Shown piece by piece: positions 45,210 through 55,059 of a DNA stretch of 64,000 bases. Position 1 is the stretch's first letter; every line of letters starts with the position of its first letter. The position numbers and the translations under genes are program-made. The stretch lies in contig JBBHKE010002810.1 of assembly GCA_037447655.1 (NCBI GenBank), forward strand, positions 28,217 through 92,216, written 5' to 3'. This DNA comes from Zygnema cylindricum (Eukaryota; Streptophyta; Zygnematophyceae; Zygnematales; Zygnemataceae). Below the pieces are notes generated by a model, which was not told where the DNA came from, made no database searches, and saw only the letters and a list, made by a program, of their open reading frames with translations.

Positions 45210-47949
45210 TCTTATAATTTTTCTTTTTTCGGTCTCTCTCTACTTGAATTCCCAAAATATATTTTGCTTCCCCCATATCCTTCATTTCAAATCTCCCCTT
45301 AAGATCGGTTTTCAGTTTATTAATTTTTTCCATTGATTTACTTAAAACAAGCAAATCATCAACATAAATTGCAATAAATATAAAACCTTCCTCATCTTCG
45401 AAAACATAGATTGAGTGATTTGAGCTGATCCGAATATATCCTAGATCGGTAAGAAACTCATCAAGCTTCTTATTCCACTGTCGAGGCGCCTGTTTCAAAC
45501 CATAAAGAGATTTAATCAGCCGGCATACCTTACTCTCCTCTCCTTCTTCCACAAACCCTTCGGGTTGTCGCATGAAGATCTCCTCTTCCAATTCTCCATG
45601 CAAAAAGGCTGTTTTGATGTCCATCTGGTGCACTTCCATGTCTTCCGCTGTTGCCAGGCTGAGAAGTATGCGGACGGAGGGAAATCTGACCACCGGGGCA
45701 AAGGTTTCCTCGTAGTCAATTCCCTCCTTTTGTGTAAATCCCTTTGCCACTAGTCGGGCCTTGTAGCGCTCGATTGTGTTATCTGGGTTCAGTTTTAATT
45801 GGAAAACCCACTTACAACCGATTGGTTTTCGGTTAGGTGGACAATCCACCAGCTCCCAAGTATCGGCTGCCATAATTGAGGCCATCTCTTCATTGATGGC
45901 TGTCTTCCACCGATTTCTTTCTGGACAAGTCATCGCCTCTCCATAAGTTTGGGGTTCATCTTGATGAGATAGTTTTGTTACCTTGTTATTAACCTGTTTT
46001 TCTTGCAGTCTTTTACTACTTCTCCTTCCCCCTTCAAAATATGAGGCCGAAATAGATGGTTCTCGTGGATTCTTTTGAACAAACTCGGCTTCTCCCCTAT
46101 CCCTTGATTCCGAATCAATTTCCACCACGTCTTCCGCTTCGGGTAGAGTTGTCACTGGAGTTTCCACAGCCGAGTCCTTTTCGGTCTGATTTGTTCCTAC
46201 AAGAGTGTCATCTTCTCTAAAACCTGGATAGTCAGGAAGCTCAAAGTCATCGGAATTTTCTGACTCAAATCTGATTTTTACTGACTTCGTATATTTGAAG
46301 GGATCCACAGACTTTCCTTCATCCATAACTACTAGATGCTTTATTAAGATTATATCTTCCCTTTTTAGATCATAAACTCTATATCCTTTAACATCTTCAT
46401 CATATCCTAATAAGTATCCCGGTTTTCCTTTAGGATCTAGCTTCCAATTGGACCGATCAGTATCTAGACTGAACACTTGACTGCCGAAAACCTTTAAATG
46501 AGATAAGTCTGGTGTCCAGCCTGTCCATCTCTCATAAGGTGTTTGATCTTTTATAGCTGAAGTAAGAACTCTATTTTTGAGGTAATTAGCACAATTCATT
46601 GCTTCTGCCCAAAACTCTTTTCCTATCTTCTTATCCGACAACATACTTCTAGCACTATCACTTAGTGTTCTATTTAACCTTTCAGCTACCTCATTCTGTT
46701 CCGGATTTTCTGGAACTGTCTTTTGGTGTTGAACCTCATCTTCCCTCAAAAAATCCTCAAACTGGTTAGAAGTATACTCTCCACCATTGTCACTCCTTAC
46801 TCTCTTGATTGGAGTTTCATGGAGTTTTTCGCTCCATGCTTTATATTGTCTAAAATAGTCCTTTGCTTCTGACTTGTTTTTCAAAAAATACACCCGGGAA
46901 TACCGAGACCAATCATCAGTTATAGTCATCATAAATCTCTTCCCCCCCGGTGAGGGCACTCTAGCCGGTCCCCAAATATCTGTGTGTACTAGATCTAGAA
47001 GTTTTTCTCCCTTGTAGGTGGCTGTTTTATGAAAGGGTAATATGTGTGCTTTACCTTGAGCACACCCACTACAATCACTTATATCATCACTCTCACTGAA
47101 CTGAATCCCTTCCACCACTCCCATCTTTTTCATCTCTCTTAACTTATCTAGATTCACATGCCCAAGCCTCTTATGCCACATCATAATATCATGAACACCA
47201 GCATAATAAAGAGTCTTCGTTTCATTACTTAAGATCAGCCTAAACATCCCATGGCTACCTTTCTCAGCAATGAAATAGACATCCTCCTCAAAACTAGCAG
47301 TAAAGACTCCTTCCCTAGTGCTAGTAAAAAAACCCTTATCATCTAATACTGATGTAGAGATAAGGGTTTTGTTCAGTTCCGAGATAAACAATACATCGGA
47401 GAATGTTAATATGGATGTCTTTCCTTCTACTAACACTTTCAGATCTACCGATCCTACAAGAGTAGTGGTGACTATCCTCCCATCCCCGTACTCTATCTCT
47501 ACGGTAGGAATCTTTCTTATCTTAGTGAACAAGTGCCTATCCTTACACATGTGCATTGAGGCACCTGAATCTATAATCCAGCCTGCTTCACCTTTCAATC
47601 CACCGTAAGCACATTTCTGCCTTCGTGGAATTTCAACCTCAGTTTTCGCCTCCAACTCCTCATCCAAAAGGAGCTCATCATCCTCGTCCTCGGATTCCGC
47701 CTCAAGTACCTGTGTGACAAGGGCCTTTTTCTTTCCTCTCGGGGTACCACCGGTCTGCCCCTCCTTTAACCGAAGCTCGGTTAGCTTAGTGCACTTTGCC
47801 ATATAGTGCCCCGGTTTCTTACAAAAGTGACATAAACCTTTGGGAGCCCTTGGTTCAAACTCGTCAACCTGTTTTTTCTGCTCCCTACCCCCATAGTTTT
47901 CGACTGGTTTCCGGTAATCCTTGTTCCTCCAATTGGTCGCTGTTGCCAA
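45175..47949 (-). CDS. RT-D pol: zinc knuckle, protease, integrase, RT (924 codons open)
   Basis: Residues counted from the open frame: zinc knuckle C40, C43, H48, C53; protease DSGAS 127-131; integrase zinc region H259, H264, C293, C296; integrase core D324, D387, E423 (35 residues between the last two, the expected D-D-35-E); hinge with acidic Ser/Glu-rich stretch 550-640; RT from about 700, with Asp in HQMDIKTAFLHGE at 777 and YVDD at 862-865. All catalytic residues are intact. The upstream end is a frame change from gag near 47940 and the downstream end a frame change at the A run near 45230. In a normal copia element this is one polyprotein with gag, cut by its own protease. Long-read indel error is a real alternative to inactivation. 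Confidence 0.93.
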   Translation of the reverse strand: MATATNWRNKDYRKPVENYGGREQKKQVDEFEPRAPKGLCHFCKKPGHYMAKCTKLTELRLKEGQTGGTPRGKKKALVTQVLEAESEDEDDELLLDEELEAKTEVEIPRRQKCAYGGLKGEAGWIIDSGASMHMCKDRHLFTKIRKIPTVEIEYGDGRIVTTTLVGSVDLKVLVEGKTSILTFSDVLFISELNKTLISTSVLDDKGFFTSTREGVFTASFEEDVYFIAEKGSHGMFRLILSNETKTLYYAGVHDIMMWHKRLGHVNLDKLREMKKMGVVEGIQFSESDDISDCSGCAQGKAHILPFHKTATYKGEKLLDLVHTDIWGPARVPSPGGKRFMMTITDDWSRYSRVYFLKNKSEAKDYFRQYKAWSEKLHETPIKRVRSDNGGEYTSNQFEDFLREDEVQHQKTVPENPEQNEVAERLNRTLSDSARSMLSDKKIGKEFWAEAMNCANYLKNRVLTSAIKDQTPYERWTGWTPDLSHLKVFGSQVFSLDTDRSNWKLDPKGKPGYLLGYDEDVKGYRVYDLKREDIILIKHLVVMDEGKSVDPFKYTKSVKIRFESENSDDFELPDYPGFREDDTLVGTNQTEKDSAVETPVTTLPEAEDVVEIDSESRDRGEAEFVQKNPREPSISASYFEGGRRSSKRLQEKQVNNKVTKLSHQDEPQTYGEAMTCPERNRWKTAINEEMASIMAADTWELVDCPPNRKPIGCKWVFQLKLNPDNTIERYKARLVAKGFTQKEGIDYEETFAPVVRFPSVRILLSLATAEDMEVHQMDIKTAFLHGELEEEIFMRQPEGFVEEGEESKVCRLIKSLYGLKQAPRQWNKKLDEFLTDLGYIRISSNHSIYVFEDEEGFIFIAIYVDDLLVLSKSMEKINKLKTDLKGRFEMKDMGEAKYILGIQVERDRKKKNYKIDSKGSNREHA

Positions 47950-48722
47950 GGCTTCTTTCCTCCCCTTCGGATCTCAATCGTATTCTCTCGAACGAGAATC
48001 ATCCCTACCACTGAGTTCCATATCCACCTTGAGTCCGGCAAGTCCTGCACACGGTTGACTATGTTCTCGAACTCATCAGGCAACTTCATTAGTAAACAGT
48101 TAACCTTTTCTTTTTCACTAAAAACTTTTCCCGCACTCTCTAGCTCCATGAAGAGTGTAGCAAGCTCATTGCAAAAATCCAACATATTTCCCCTTTTGTA
48201 TACATACTCCTTAACTTTCTCATCAGCCAACTGTTGTTGCTGAATCGTACTACTTCGGTACATCTCTATGAGAGCCATCCAAAGATCGGATGCCCTCTCT
48301 ACCTGCAAATGAGGACATGCAAGTCCTAGAGTGAGTTGGCGTAGGATGAAGTGCTTTGCCGCCATATTGTTGAAGTCCCAGGTTTCAGTAGCATTCTCCT
48401 CGTTCCTCGGAATAGGTGACATGAATGCTAAACCAGTTGCTATTGGTGTGGTCGCCTCCTTCTCCTTTCCTTTGTCCACCACCTCTCCTTCCTTTGTTTC
48501 CTCCGTTGAAGGTGAATCCTCTTTTCTGGTGAATCTGCTTCCTTTAAACCCTGGAGGAATTCCAAGACTTGATGGACGCCCCAATCGTCCACTCACTATC
48601 CCCCAAAACCTTTTTTCGCATAGAGCTCCTATCATCATACTTTCCCAGTATATGAAGCCAGTTCCATTAAATATTGGTACCCTAGAGGGTGGGCCCATAA
48701 CCTGAAACTCTGAGACCTCCAT
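47781..48722 (-). CDS. RT-D gag, opening inside the 5' LTR
   Basis: The frame starts at ATG 48722, which is 20 bases inside the LTR, and reads MEVSEFQVMGPPSRVPIFNG. A second ATG at 48698 lies in the primer binding site itself. Either could start gag; copia gags usually begin shortly before xVPxFNGxxFxYW. The body has the UBN2-type region (LTLGLACPHLQ; QQLADEKVKEYVYKRGNMLD; VNCLLMKLPDEFENIV). After about 47940 the frame leaves the true coding frame and ends at 47781. Capsid role inferred from the family. Confidence 0.88.
   Translation of the reverse strand: MEVSEFQVMGPPSRVPIFNGTGFIYWESMMIGALCEKRFWGIVSGRLGRPSSLGIPPGFKGSRFTRKEDSPSTEETKEGEVVDKGKEKEATTPIATGLAFMSPIPRNEENATETWDFNNMAAKHFILRQLTLGLACPHLQVERASDLWMALIEMYRSSTIQQQQLADEKVKEYVYKRGNMLDFCNELATLFMELESAGKVFSEKEKVNCLLMKLPDEFENIVNRVQDLPDSRWIWNSVVGMILVRENTIEIRRGGKKPWQQRPIGGTRITGNQSKTMGVGSRKNRLTSLNQGLPKVYVTFVRNRGTIWQSALS
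48688..48702 (-). other. RT-D primer binding site: half-tRNA type, initiator tRNA-Met anticodon arm
   Basis: The plus strand reads GGTGGGCCCATAACC, directly abutting the LTR at 48703. As I recall the plant initiator tRNA-Met, its anticodon arm contains exactly this 15-mer with the CAU anticodon in the middle. The minus strand, the element's RNA sense, is therefore complementary to the middle of that tRNA and not to its 3' end. Drosophila copia and yeast Ty5 are known to prime with such half tRNAs. The 3'-end type site TGGTATCRGAGC is absent next to this LTR. Confidence 0.85.
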
Positions 48723-49751
48723 AAGTCCTTAGAGTGGACAGCTTCCAAGAAGCCTCTAGGATAATCCAGACCCCTTTGTGTTTAAGCAAAAATAACTGCC
48801 ACCATGGCAGACAAAAACTCTGACCACCTTCACCCCTGTGAAGATAAGACTCCCCTGAGTCGATAGCAAAAAGAATCGCTGAATTTGCTCCCCTGAGCAG
48901 TAAGTTATGGAGGGTCAAAGTTGACCTTTTGTACAGAAGCTCTCTGGGAGAGAGGGTCCTATCTCCTAATTTTTCTAAGTCCTATCTCACTCACAGACTC
49001 TATCTACTGATGTACAGAACCAATCAGAATTGAGTTCCGTACGCAAAAGTACAGCTGCCGGTGTACTTTAGGTACGGACATTGTACGACAAGGCCTAAAT
49101 GTCGACACATGTCATATCCGGATTCGATGCCATAATCTCCGGGGATTCCAAGATCCAATGTAATTTCGCCACGCGTCATCCGATGTGGCGATGGCGACAA
49201 ACCGCCGAAAACTTCCTCCGCGATCTCGGCGCTAATTGCGGCCGTCCGATTAGAATCTAATTTAATCATAGCCGTAATAAATACATGTGCGGTATTTGTT
49301 TCATTTACAAAACAAATGCGCGGTATTGATTTATAGTCCGTACTGTAATCCGTACTTTATATATTACCGGATCTATGTATCCCGTAATCTATTATAGTTA
49401 AATGACTAATCATACGTATCTATATTTAAATAACTATCAAACTATATACTACGTATCATGACTCCTAGACTTAAACGGCTAAGGCTACCGGCTAATCCCT
49501 GTCTGCCGGCCGGTAGGTACAAGGATCAATTCCTGCCGCCGGCACATACCTTTTAAATAAATAAACCCGAACTAATATAAATTTCCCGTAAACCTCAGGA
49601 TAGCCTAGGTAGCCATGGCTCTAGCTTCCTCTCCAATTTCTCAGTGACTGCGACAAGTTTGAGAGTTGGAGAGAGAAGTTACAGGTAGACTGCCTCGGCT
49701 TCTTTCTTTCTATTCAGACCTAGAAAATACTTAAAACCATTAATTTCTACA
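48703..49751 (-). repeat. RT-D 5' LTR (1049 bp)
   Basis: Nearly identical to 43306-44356. Its last 20 bases (minus strand) carry the upstream gag ATG. Confidence 0.97.
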
Positions 49752-50430
49752 CAACCGGCAAATAGCACAATTTTATGACTCTAGCAAGCACCTTTTCTCA
49801 GACAAAATGCAGTTTGACATCTATGTGCTTACTCTTAAAGTGGTGGTTGGGATTGGAGGCGATTGTAATGGCTATCTGGTTGTCACACCAGATGACTTCA
49901 AGACCAGTCTGCATGTGTCCCAATTCCTGTTAAAATGCCTTTACCCATAGGAGTTCGTTGAGAGCATAACTTGTTATCATATATTCTGACTCCACGGTTG
50001 ACTGGGCTATGACCTTTTCAAGTTTGCTGCTCGAGCAATAGCAAGTTCCTTTTCCAATCTGCAAAATAAATCCAGTAGTTGATTTTCTGCTAGACATGTC
50101 GCCATAACTAGTATCGCTCCAATTCTGCAGCTTGACTTCTCCTTCTCCAAGGACAAGTTTGAGATTCCTAGTTCATGCTAGGTATCTCAAAACTCTTTTT
50201 GCAGCTTCCCAGGTTGCCTTTTTTGGATTCTACACACTTCTACTTAAAGCACCAAGAGCAGTTGCAATATCAGGTCGTAATATCAGGCCTCGTACAATTC
50301 ATAAATTAAATGAGGCTACCAACTACATCCTTGTATGATTTTGAAGCCATAAACTCCTCCTCCCCTAACTCTAGACTCTCACTTACTCAAATACGTGAAT
50401 CAGAGTCACTTCCCTCTAATTTCTGTCTGT

Positions 50431-50514
50431 ACTCCATGGGAGTTACACATCCTTTAGCTTCTTTCATTTCAAACTCCATGGGAGTTACACATCCTTTAGC
50501 TTCTTTCATTTCAA
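50431..50514. repeat. 42-bp tandem duplication in RT-F
   Basis: ACTCCATGGGAGTTACACAT plus 22 bases occurs twice, starting at 50431 and 50473. Confidence 0.9.
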
Positions 50515-51969
50515 ACTTTTCCAGCATGGAACCTTTAACGTTCTTTTAAATTAATATTATCTGCTTTTTGTTTCTTTCTCTCTCTACTCCTATCCCTAAG
50601 ATATACTGGACTCACCGAGGTCTTTCATCTCAAATATGGATTTGAAAGCTTCTTTAATACGGTTTATTTCATTCATAGATTTGCTGATAAACAGCAAATC
50701 ATCTGCATACACAACAATATAGATTATTCCATCATCACCCTGCATAACATAAACAAAACGATCAGAAATAATTCTTTAAAATCTTAGTCTTGTTAGGAAT
50801 TCATCCAGCTTTAGGTTCCACTGTTTAGGGGCCTGTTTCAACCCATACAAAGATTTCAACAATTTACATACTAGTTTCTCATTCCCTTTCTTTACATACA
50901 TTTCAGGTTGCTGTATGTAGATAGTTTCTTCAAGCTCTCCATGCAAGAAAGCCATTTTAATATCCATTTGATAAACTTCCATATTTTCAATTGCAGCCAC
51001 ACTTAGCAGAATTGTGACATTTGGAAACCTTATAACTGAAGAGAAGGTCTCCTCAAAGTCAATTCGTTCCTTCTGATAGTAGCCTTTAGTAAGAAGTCTG
51101 GCCTTGTATCTTTAAATGGTGCCATCGGGGTTCAGTTTCACTTTGAATACCAATTTGTTGCCAATGGCTTTTCTGTTTGGACGAAGATCTCCCAACTCCC
51201 ACGTTTGAGCCTCCATAAGAGACTTCATTTCGTCATCTGCAGCCTCGATGCATTGAGTTTTTTCCGGTGATGAGAACGCCTCTCGAATGGTTAGAGGTTC
51301 CTCCAATGCTGTAGAAAATGCAAAGTGTGATTCGGATTGTAGATGGCTTGTAGATCTCCTTCCCCCTTGAAATTCTGAGGCGGAGATCGATGGATGTCTT
51401 GCGTTCCTCGTTCGTCTTGTAACTTTTTGCGGTTACTCTTGGAGTGGTTCAGCATGCTCCATCTGAGTCTGAAGAGGAACGTGAGGTTCTGAAAACGCTG
51501 GATCTACAAGAGGTTTCTAAACAGCTGGAAAATTAACTATCTTTTAAGTATCAAAAATAACATATTCTTGTGACTTTTCCTCAGCCTGATTTTTTGGCAT
51601 ACTAAATAGATCTGCTGAAACCTCCTTATCCTTTATAATAATGATTCTAGACACAATTATTTTTTTCTTATCAAAAACATATACTCTGTAGCTCTTTGAA
51701 TTATCATCATACCCCATAAAAAAACCCAATAATCCTTTCGGTTCCATTTTCCAAGTATTTGGTGATCAGTTCAAAATAAAGCATTTACTTCCGAATACTC
51801 AGAAATAACTTACTTCAAGTTTTCTACCTGTCCAAAGTTCAAAAGGTGTGGAGCTAACTGACCTAGAACTAATTCTATTTTTGACATAAACTGCACAGTT
51901 AAAGACCTCATCCCAAAATTTCATATCAATATTTTTATCTGCTATTATAGATCTACCACATTCTGTAAT

Positions 51970-52031
51970 AGTCATGTTCATCCATCTAAAACACCATTGT
52001 AGTCATGTTCATCCATCTAAAACACCATTGT
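51970..52031. repeat. 31-bp tandem duplication in RT-F
   Basis: AGTCATGTTCATCCATCTAA plus 11 bases occurs twice, starting at 51970 and 52001. Confidence 0.9.
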
Positions 52032-52619
52032 ATTCAGGGTTGTAACAGACAGTGAGCTGACGACTTATACCCTCATCTTGAAGAAACTTTTCAAACTCCT
52101 TTGATATATACTCTCCTCCATTATCTGATCTTAGTTCCAGAATTGGAACACCATGTAGCTTTTCCGCCCAAGCTTTGTAGTGTTTGAAGTGTCCCAGCAC
52201 TTCACTCTTTTCTTTCATGAAGTACACCTTTGTGAATCTTCAAAAGTCATATGTAAAGGTGACCATAAAACGAACCCCCCTAGCAAAAGGCACCAGAGCC
52301 GGTCCCAAACATCCGAATGGATTAACTGCAAGACCTTCAAAAATTTGTGATCTGATTCTTGTGGAAAAGGCAGCTTATGGATTTTTCCTAAAGAGCAGCC
52401 ATCACAAGTTTTATCCGACTGACTTGTGATAGAAATCCCTCTATTTTGCTAGTTTTAACTATTTTTAACAGACTATCAGTTAACATGGCCTACCCTCTTA
52501 TGCCATAATTCATTTGCAGATATTACACCAAAGTAGAGAACATCAGTTTCCTTAGAATCAGCCATATCCATGCGATATTTTTTTCTTTCATCTCTAGTTC
52601 CTGTGACTACTATCTTTCC

Positions 52620-52681
52620 TAGCTAACTCACAACCTGCCTACCCCTTTCTTAGCTAACTCACAACCTGCCTACCCCTTTTC
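52620..52681. repeat. 31-bp tandem duplication in RT-F
   Basis: TAGCTAACTCACAACCTGCC plus 11 bases occurs twice, starting at 52620 and 52651. Confidence 0.9.
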
Positions 52682-53902
52682 AGGGTGACCTCAAAGCCTT
52701 TCCTCTCAACTAAAGAAGTGGAAAACATATTCTTTTTGAAGTCTTGAGCATATAAGACATTTTGAAGGGTTCTTTCCACTGACTTTCCTCCTACAGGTAC
52801 CAGCAATAAAACATCATCCTGAGAACATGTCTGGACACTCGTGCCACAGGCATTTAGATATTCTTTGCAGGTGTTGCTTTCAGATTTGTAAAAAGTGCCT
52901 AGTTCCAACACATATGAGTCGATGCTCCCGTGTCCATGATCCATCCGGCGTCTTTTGAGCCCTCCATTCCTGCTGTCATGGCAAATAACTCCGAGTCATC
53001 TTGCTCATTGAATGTCAAAGACTCATCTTCTTAGGTAACGGATGAAGAAAACAATGAGTTGTTATGCAACTGCTAACGAGAAAAGAAATGGTTAAACATA
53101 CTTTGCTGCCAACCTAGCCTATACAAACTTGTCTCATTTGCCTTTTTGAATTTAGGATAGTACCTATATCTATGACCTTTTTCTGAACAATAAAAACAAG
53201 AAGTAAAAGACTGTCTGTTCTGCCCTTGATTAAAGTGGTTAAACTGACCCGGATTCGGGTCAAATTGATTCCTCTGCCGATTAAACTGATTTCTCTATAG
53301 GTTAAACTGAACGTTCCTTTCAAAGTTTCTGTTAAAGGCCTCTACTTGCTTCTCTCAGCTAAGCATTTTTGACGCAGACTCCTCCTCTATAATATTATTA
53401 ATAGCTAATTGAAGTGTCCCGCTAGCTTTATCATGTTTTTTCAGTTCAATAGATGAATCTTTCATACTGCTAACAAGACCTCTAATGATCATAGCAGCTT
53501 GCTGGAACTCATGATAAGTGCCACCAGCACAAGCATGAGCATCAATAAGAGCTTTGAAATTGAATGTATACTCGGCCATTGTTCCCCCCAAGTATTTGTG
53601 GTCCCGTATTTTTCCTACCAACAGGAGTTCCTCTTGAATATTCGCCTTCTCATAAAAAGTTTTAAGTTATTTCCTTATGTCAAGAGCTTTTTTCATCTTG
53701 ATTCGTGACATGATCATGTTCTCCGAAAGACATAGTTTGAGAGTAGTTTGAGCGTGTGAATTCTTTTTCGCCCAAGTTGGATCAGATTCATCAAGTGATC
53801 CATCCAGAATCTCCAACAAACCTGCATTTTCAAAGTGTGACTTAACCATATCCGACCAGTAGGCATATTTCCGCCCACTAAATATATAAATTCTTGAAGA
53901 TA

Positions 53903-53913
53903 GGATCATAACA
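53903..53913 (-). other. RT-F primer binding site, decayed half-tRNA type
   Basis: The plus strand reads GGATCATAACA next to the LTR start at 53914. It lines up with GGCCCATAACC of RT-D, keeping the CATAAC anticodon-loop core. No 3'-end-type site is adjacent. Confidence 0.5.
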
Positions 53914-54876
53914 TGTTGTTCTATGTCTACTGGCACAAGTGGAGCTGCAACAGTAGTTGTAGAAGTAGACATGTTTATTAGCAGAAGCTAACGGAAAATC
54001 CTACAAACAGCAGTTTTCCCACTACTATAAAAACAGACTCACAAGTCTAATTGATATCAAATTCAGCATACAAACACACCACCATACGCACTGTCAATTC
54101 CCAAAATTGCAGCACAATTGGTCTAATAAACCATTGATATAGAGACTGCAAGTTTCCAAAAAACTGTATTTTAATATTCTATATTCCCAAAACTGGATAC
54201 CAAAATATTCTTAAGTCCTAAACTTTATACACTGAGTGAATATCTACTGCTCATTGACAAATCAGGTGTATATACCTGGAATTGTGGTACTGTATTGTAC
54301 TCGACAGAGTACCCAACTGTACTTCTAAAATTTATTTGAAACTAGCCTAAAGTTGAATATTAAACATTATTAAATGATGCACTACACTACAAAAATTTGT
54401 TTCTTCAAGTATTCAAAATTTGGCGCCGTACACATAATGTTGTTGCTTAGTCAGCAACAATCAAATAAGTCCACCCGGTTGTGGTTAATCTTGTACGATT
54501 ATCCGGAGTGCTTACGAAGCACCTCGTCACATATGGTCCCCATTTGAATCGTGATCGTCTGTATGGTTGAAATCTGCGTCTAGCACTTGTCCGGTACAGT
54601 TGATTTCCCGGATGTTCCGTTCGCTTTCCGTTCGTCTGATTTGTGGAAAACACTCGTTCGATGTGCGACATGTGTGCAGAGCCATTTCGGAATACTTGCG
54701 ATATATTCAAATGGTGACGCGTGTCTATGTGACCGTACCATACACTCTAAAGTCACTATTTCACTGTCACACTATTTTAGGTAAGTATTACAACAAAGTT
54801 GACCAAAAAAATATTATAAGTTATAAACTTCCCCTCGCAGCTCTATCTACTGAGGATAAAGTTTTAAATCACAACA
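53914..54876 (-). repeat. RT-F 5' LTR (963 bp)
   Basis: Minus strand from TGTTGTGATTTAAAAC to CATAGAACAACA. The gag ATG (53972) is 59 bases inside its downstream end. Confidence 0.8.
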
Positions 54877-55020
54877 TTCTTCCCTTCTATCATATCATAA
54901 TACCGCTAGGGCCTCAGTAGGTTTACATTTAGTGCCTGCCACAATACCCTAGTAATTCTTAAATTTTAGAATTTGGGTCATCTTAGCTTTCCAAAGTAAA
55001 TAATTACTTCCATTAAATTC
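54877..55020 (-). pseudogene. RT-E gag N-terminal fragment, cut off by RT-F
   Basis: One minus frame reads EFNGSNYLLWKAKMTQILKF then KNY-stop-GIVAGTKCKPTEAL, the standard copia gag start (F-NG-NY--W---M). The gag core that should follow is at 42220 and below, on the other side of RT-F. Confidence 0.75.
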
Positions 55021-55044
55021 AGGATGTATGTAATTTTTCCTAAA

Positions 55045-55056
55045 GCTCCGATACCA
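55045..55056 (-). other. RT-E primer binding site
   Basis: The minus strand reads TGGTATCGGAGC, three bases after the 5' LTR. It is of the tRNA 3'-end type, identical to RT-B. Confidence 0.85.
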
Positions 55057-55059
55057 GGT

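Larger units (their letters stand above)
43306..49751 (-). mobile_element. RT-D: youngest Ty1/copia element, TSD CAACC, half-tRNA primer site
   Basis: The LTRs are at 43306-44356 and 48703-49751, with perfect target duplications CAACC at 43301-43305 and 49752-49756. By eye the LTRs differ at about 20 positions and one 2-base indel in 1050, roughly 98% identity. Internal order: primer site 48688-48702, gag, zinc knuckle, protease, integrase, RT, RNase H, and purine tract AAATAAGGGGAG before the 3' LTR. Three frame changes (near 47940, 45230 and 44425) interrupt an otherwise complete polyprotein. It sits in the last part of the RT-F pol. Confidence 0.97.
49757..53972 (-). pseudogene. RT-F gag-pol, disrupted
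   Basis: Gag starts MSTSTTTVAAPLVPVDIE at 53972, inside the LTR, and continues through the primer-site region into IYIFSGRKYAYWSD. From there on: gag core 53621-53355, CCHC region around 53160-53190 (CFYCSEKGHRY, last Cys lost), protease region near 52930 (MDHGHGSIDSYV, DSGAS degraded), integrase (LRSDNGGEYIS near 52120), RT (LVFKVKLNPDG near 51130; LLKSLYGLKQAPKQW near 50840; YADD near 50710) and part of RNase H (CTRPDIATALG region near 50260) to the RT-D junction at 49757. Many stops and frameshifts. Confidence 0.85.
42221..54876 (-). mobile_element. RT-F: middle Ty1/copia element, inserted in RT-E gag, carrying RT-D
   Basis: The LTRs are at 42221-43180 and 53914-54876 (about 960 bp each), same orientation. 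Gag-pol runs from 53972 down to 49757, is interrupted by RT-D, and resumes at 43305-43204 with ADMLKKAMPAPKLEFC before the purine tract TTTAGGGGAG and the 3' LTR. On both sides the flanking sequence is RT-E gag, which fixes the insertion site. The left LTR edge lies in a T run, so no clean target duplication can be read. Confidence 0.85.

Noticed and set aside
54188-54200. TGGTATCCAG (minus strand) as an RT-F primer site
   Set aside because: It lies inside the region repeated in both LTR copies, hence within the LTR, and it does not border TG...CA ends.
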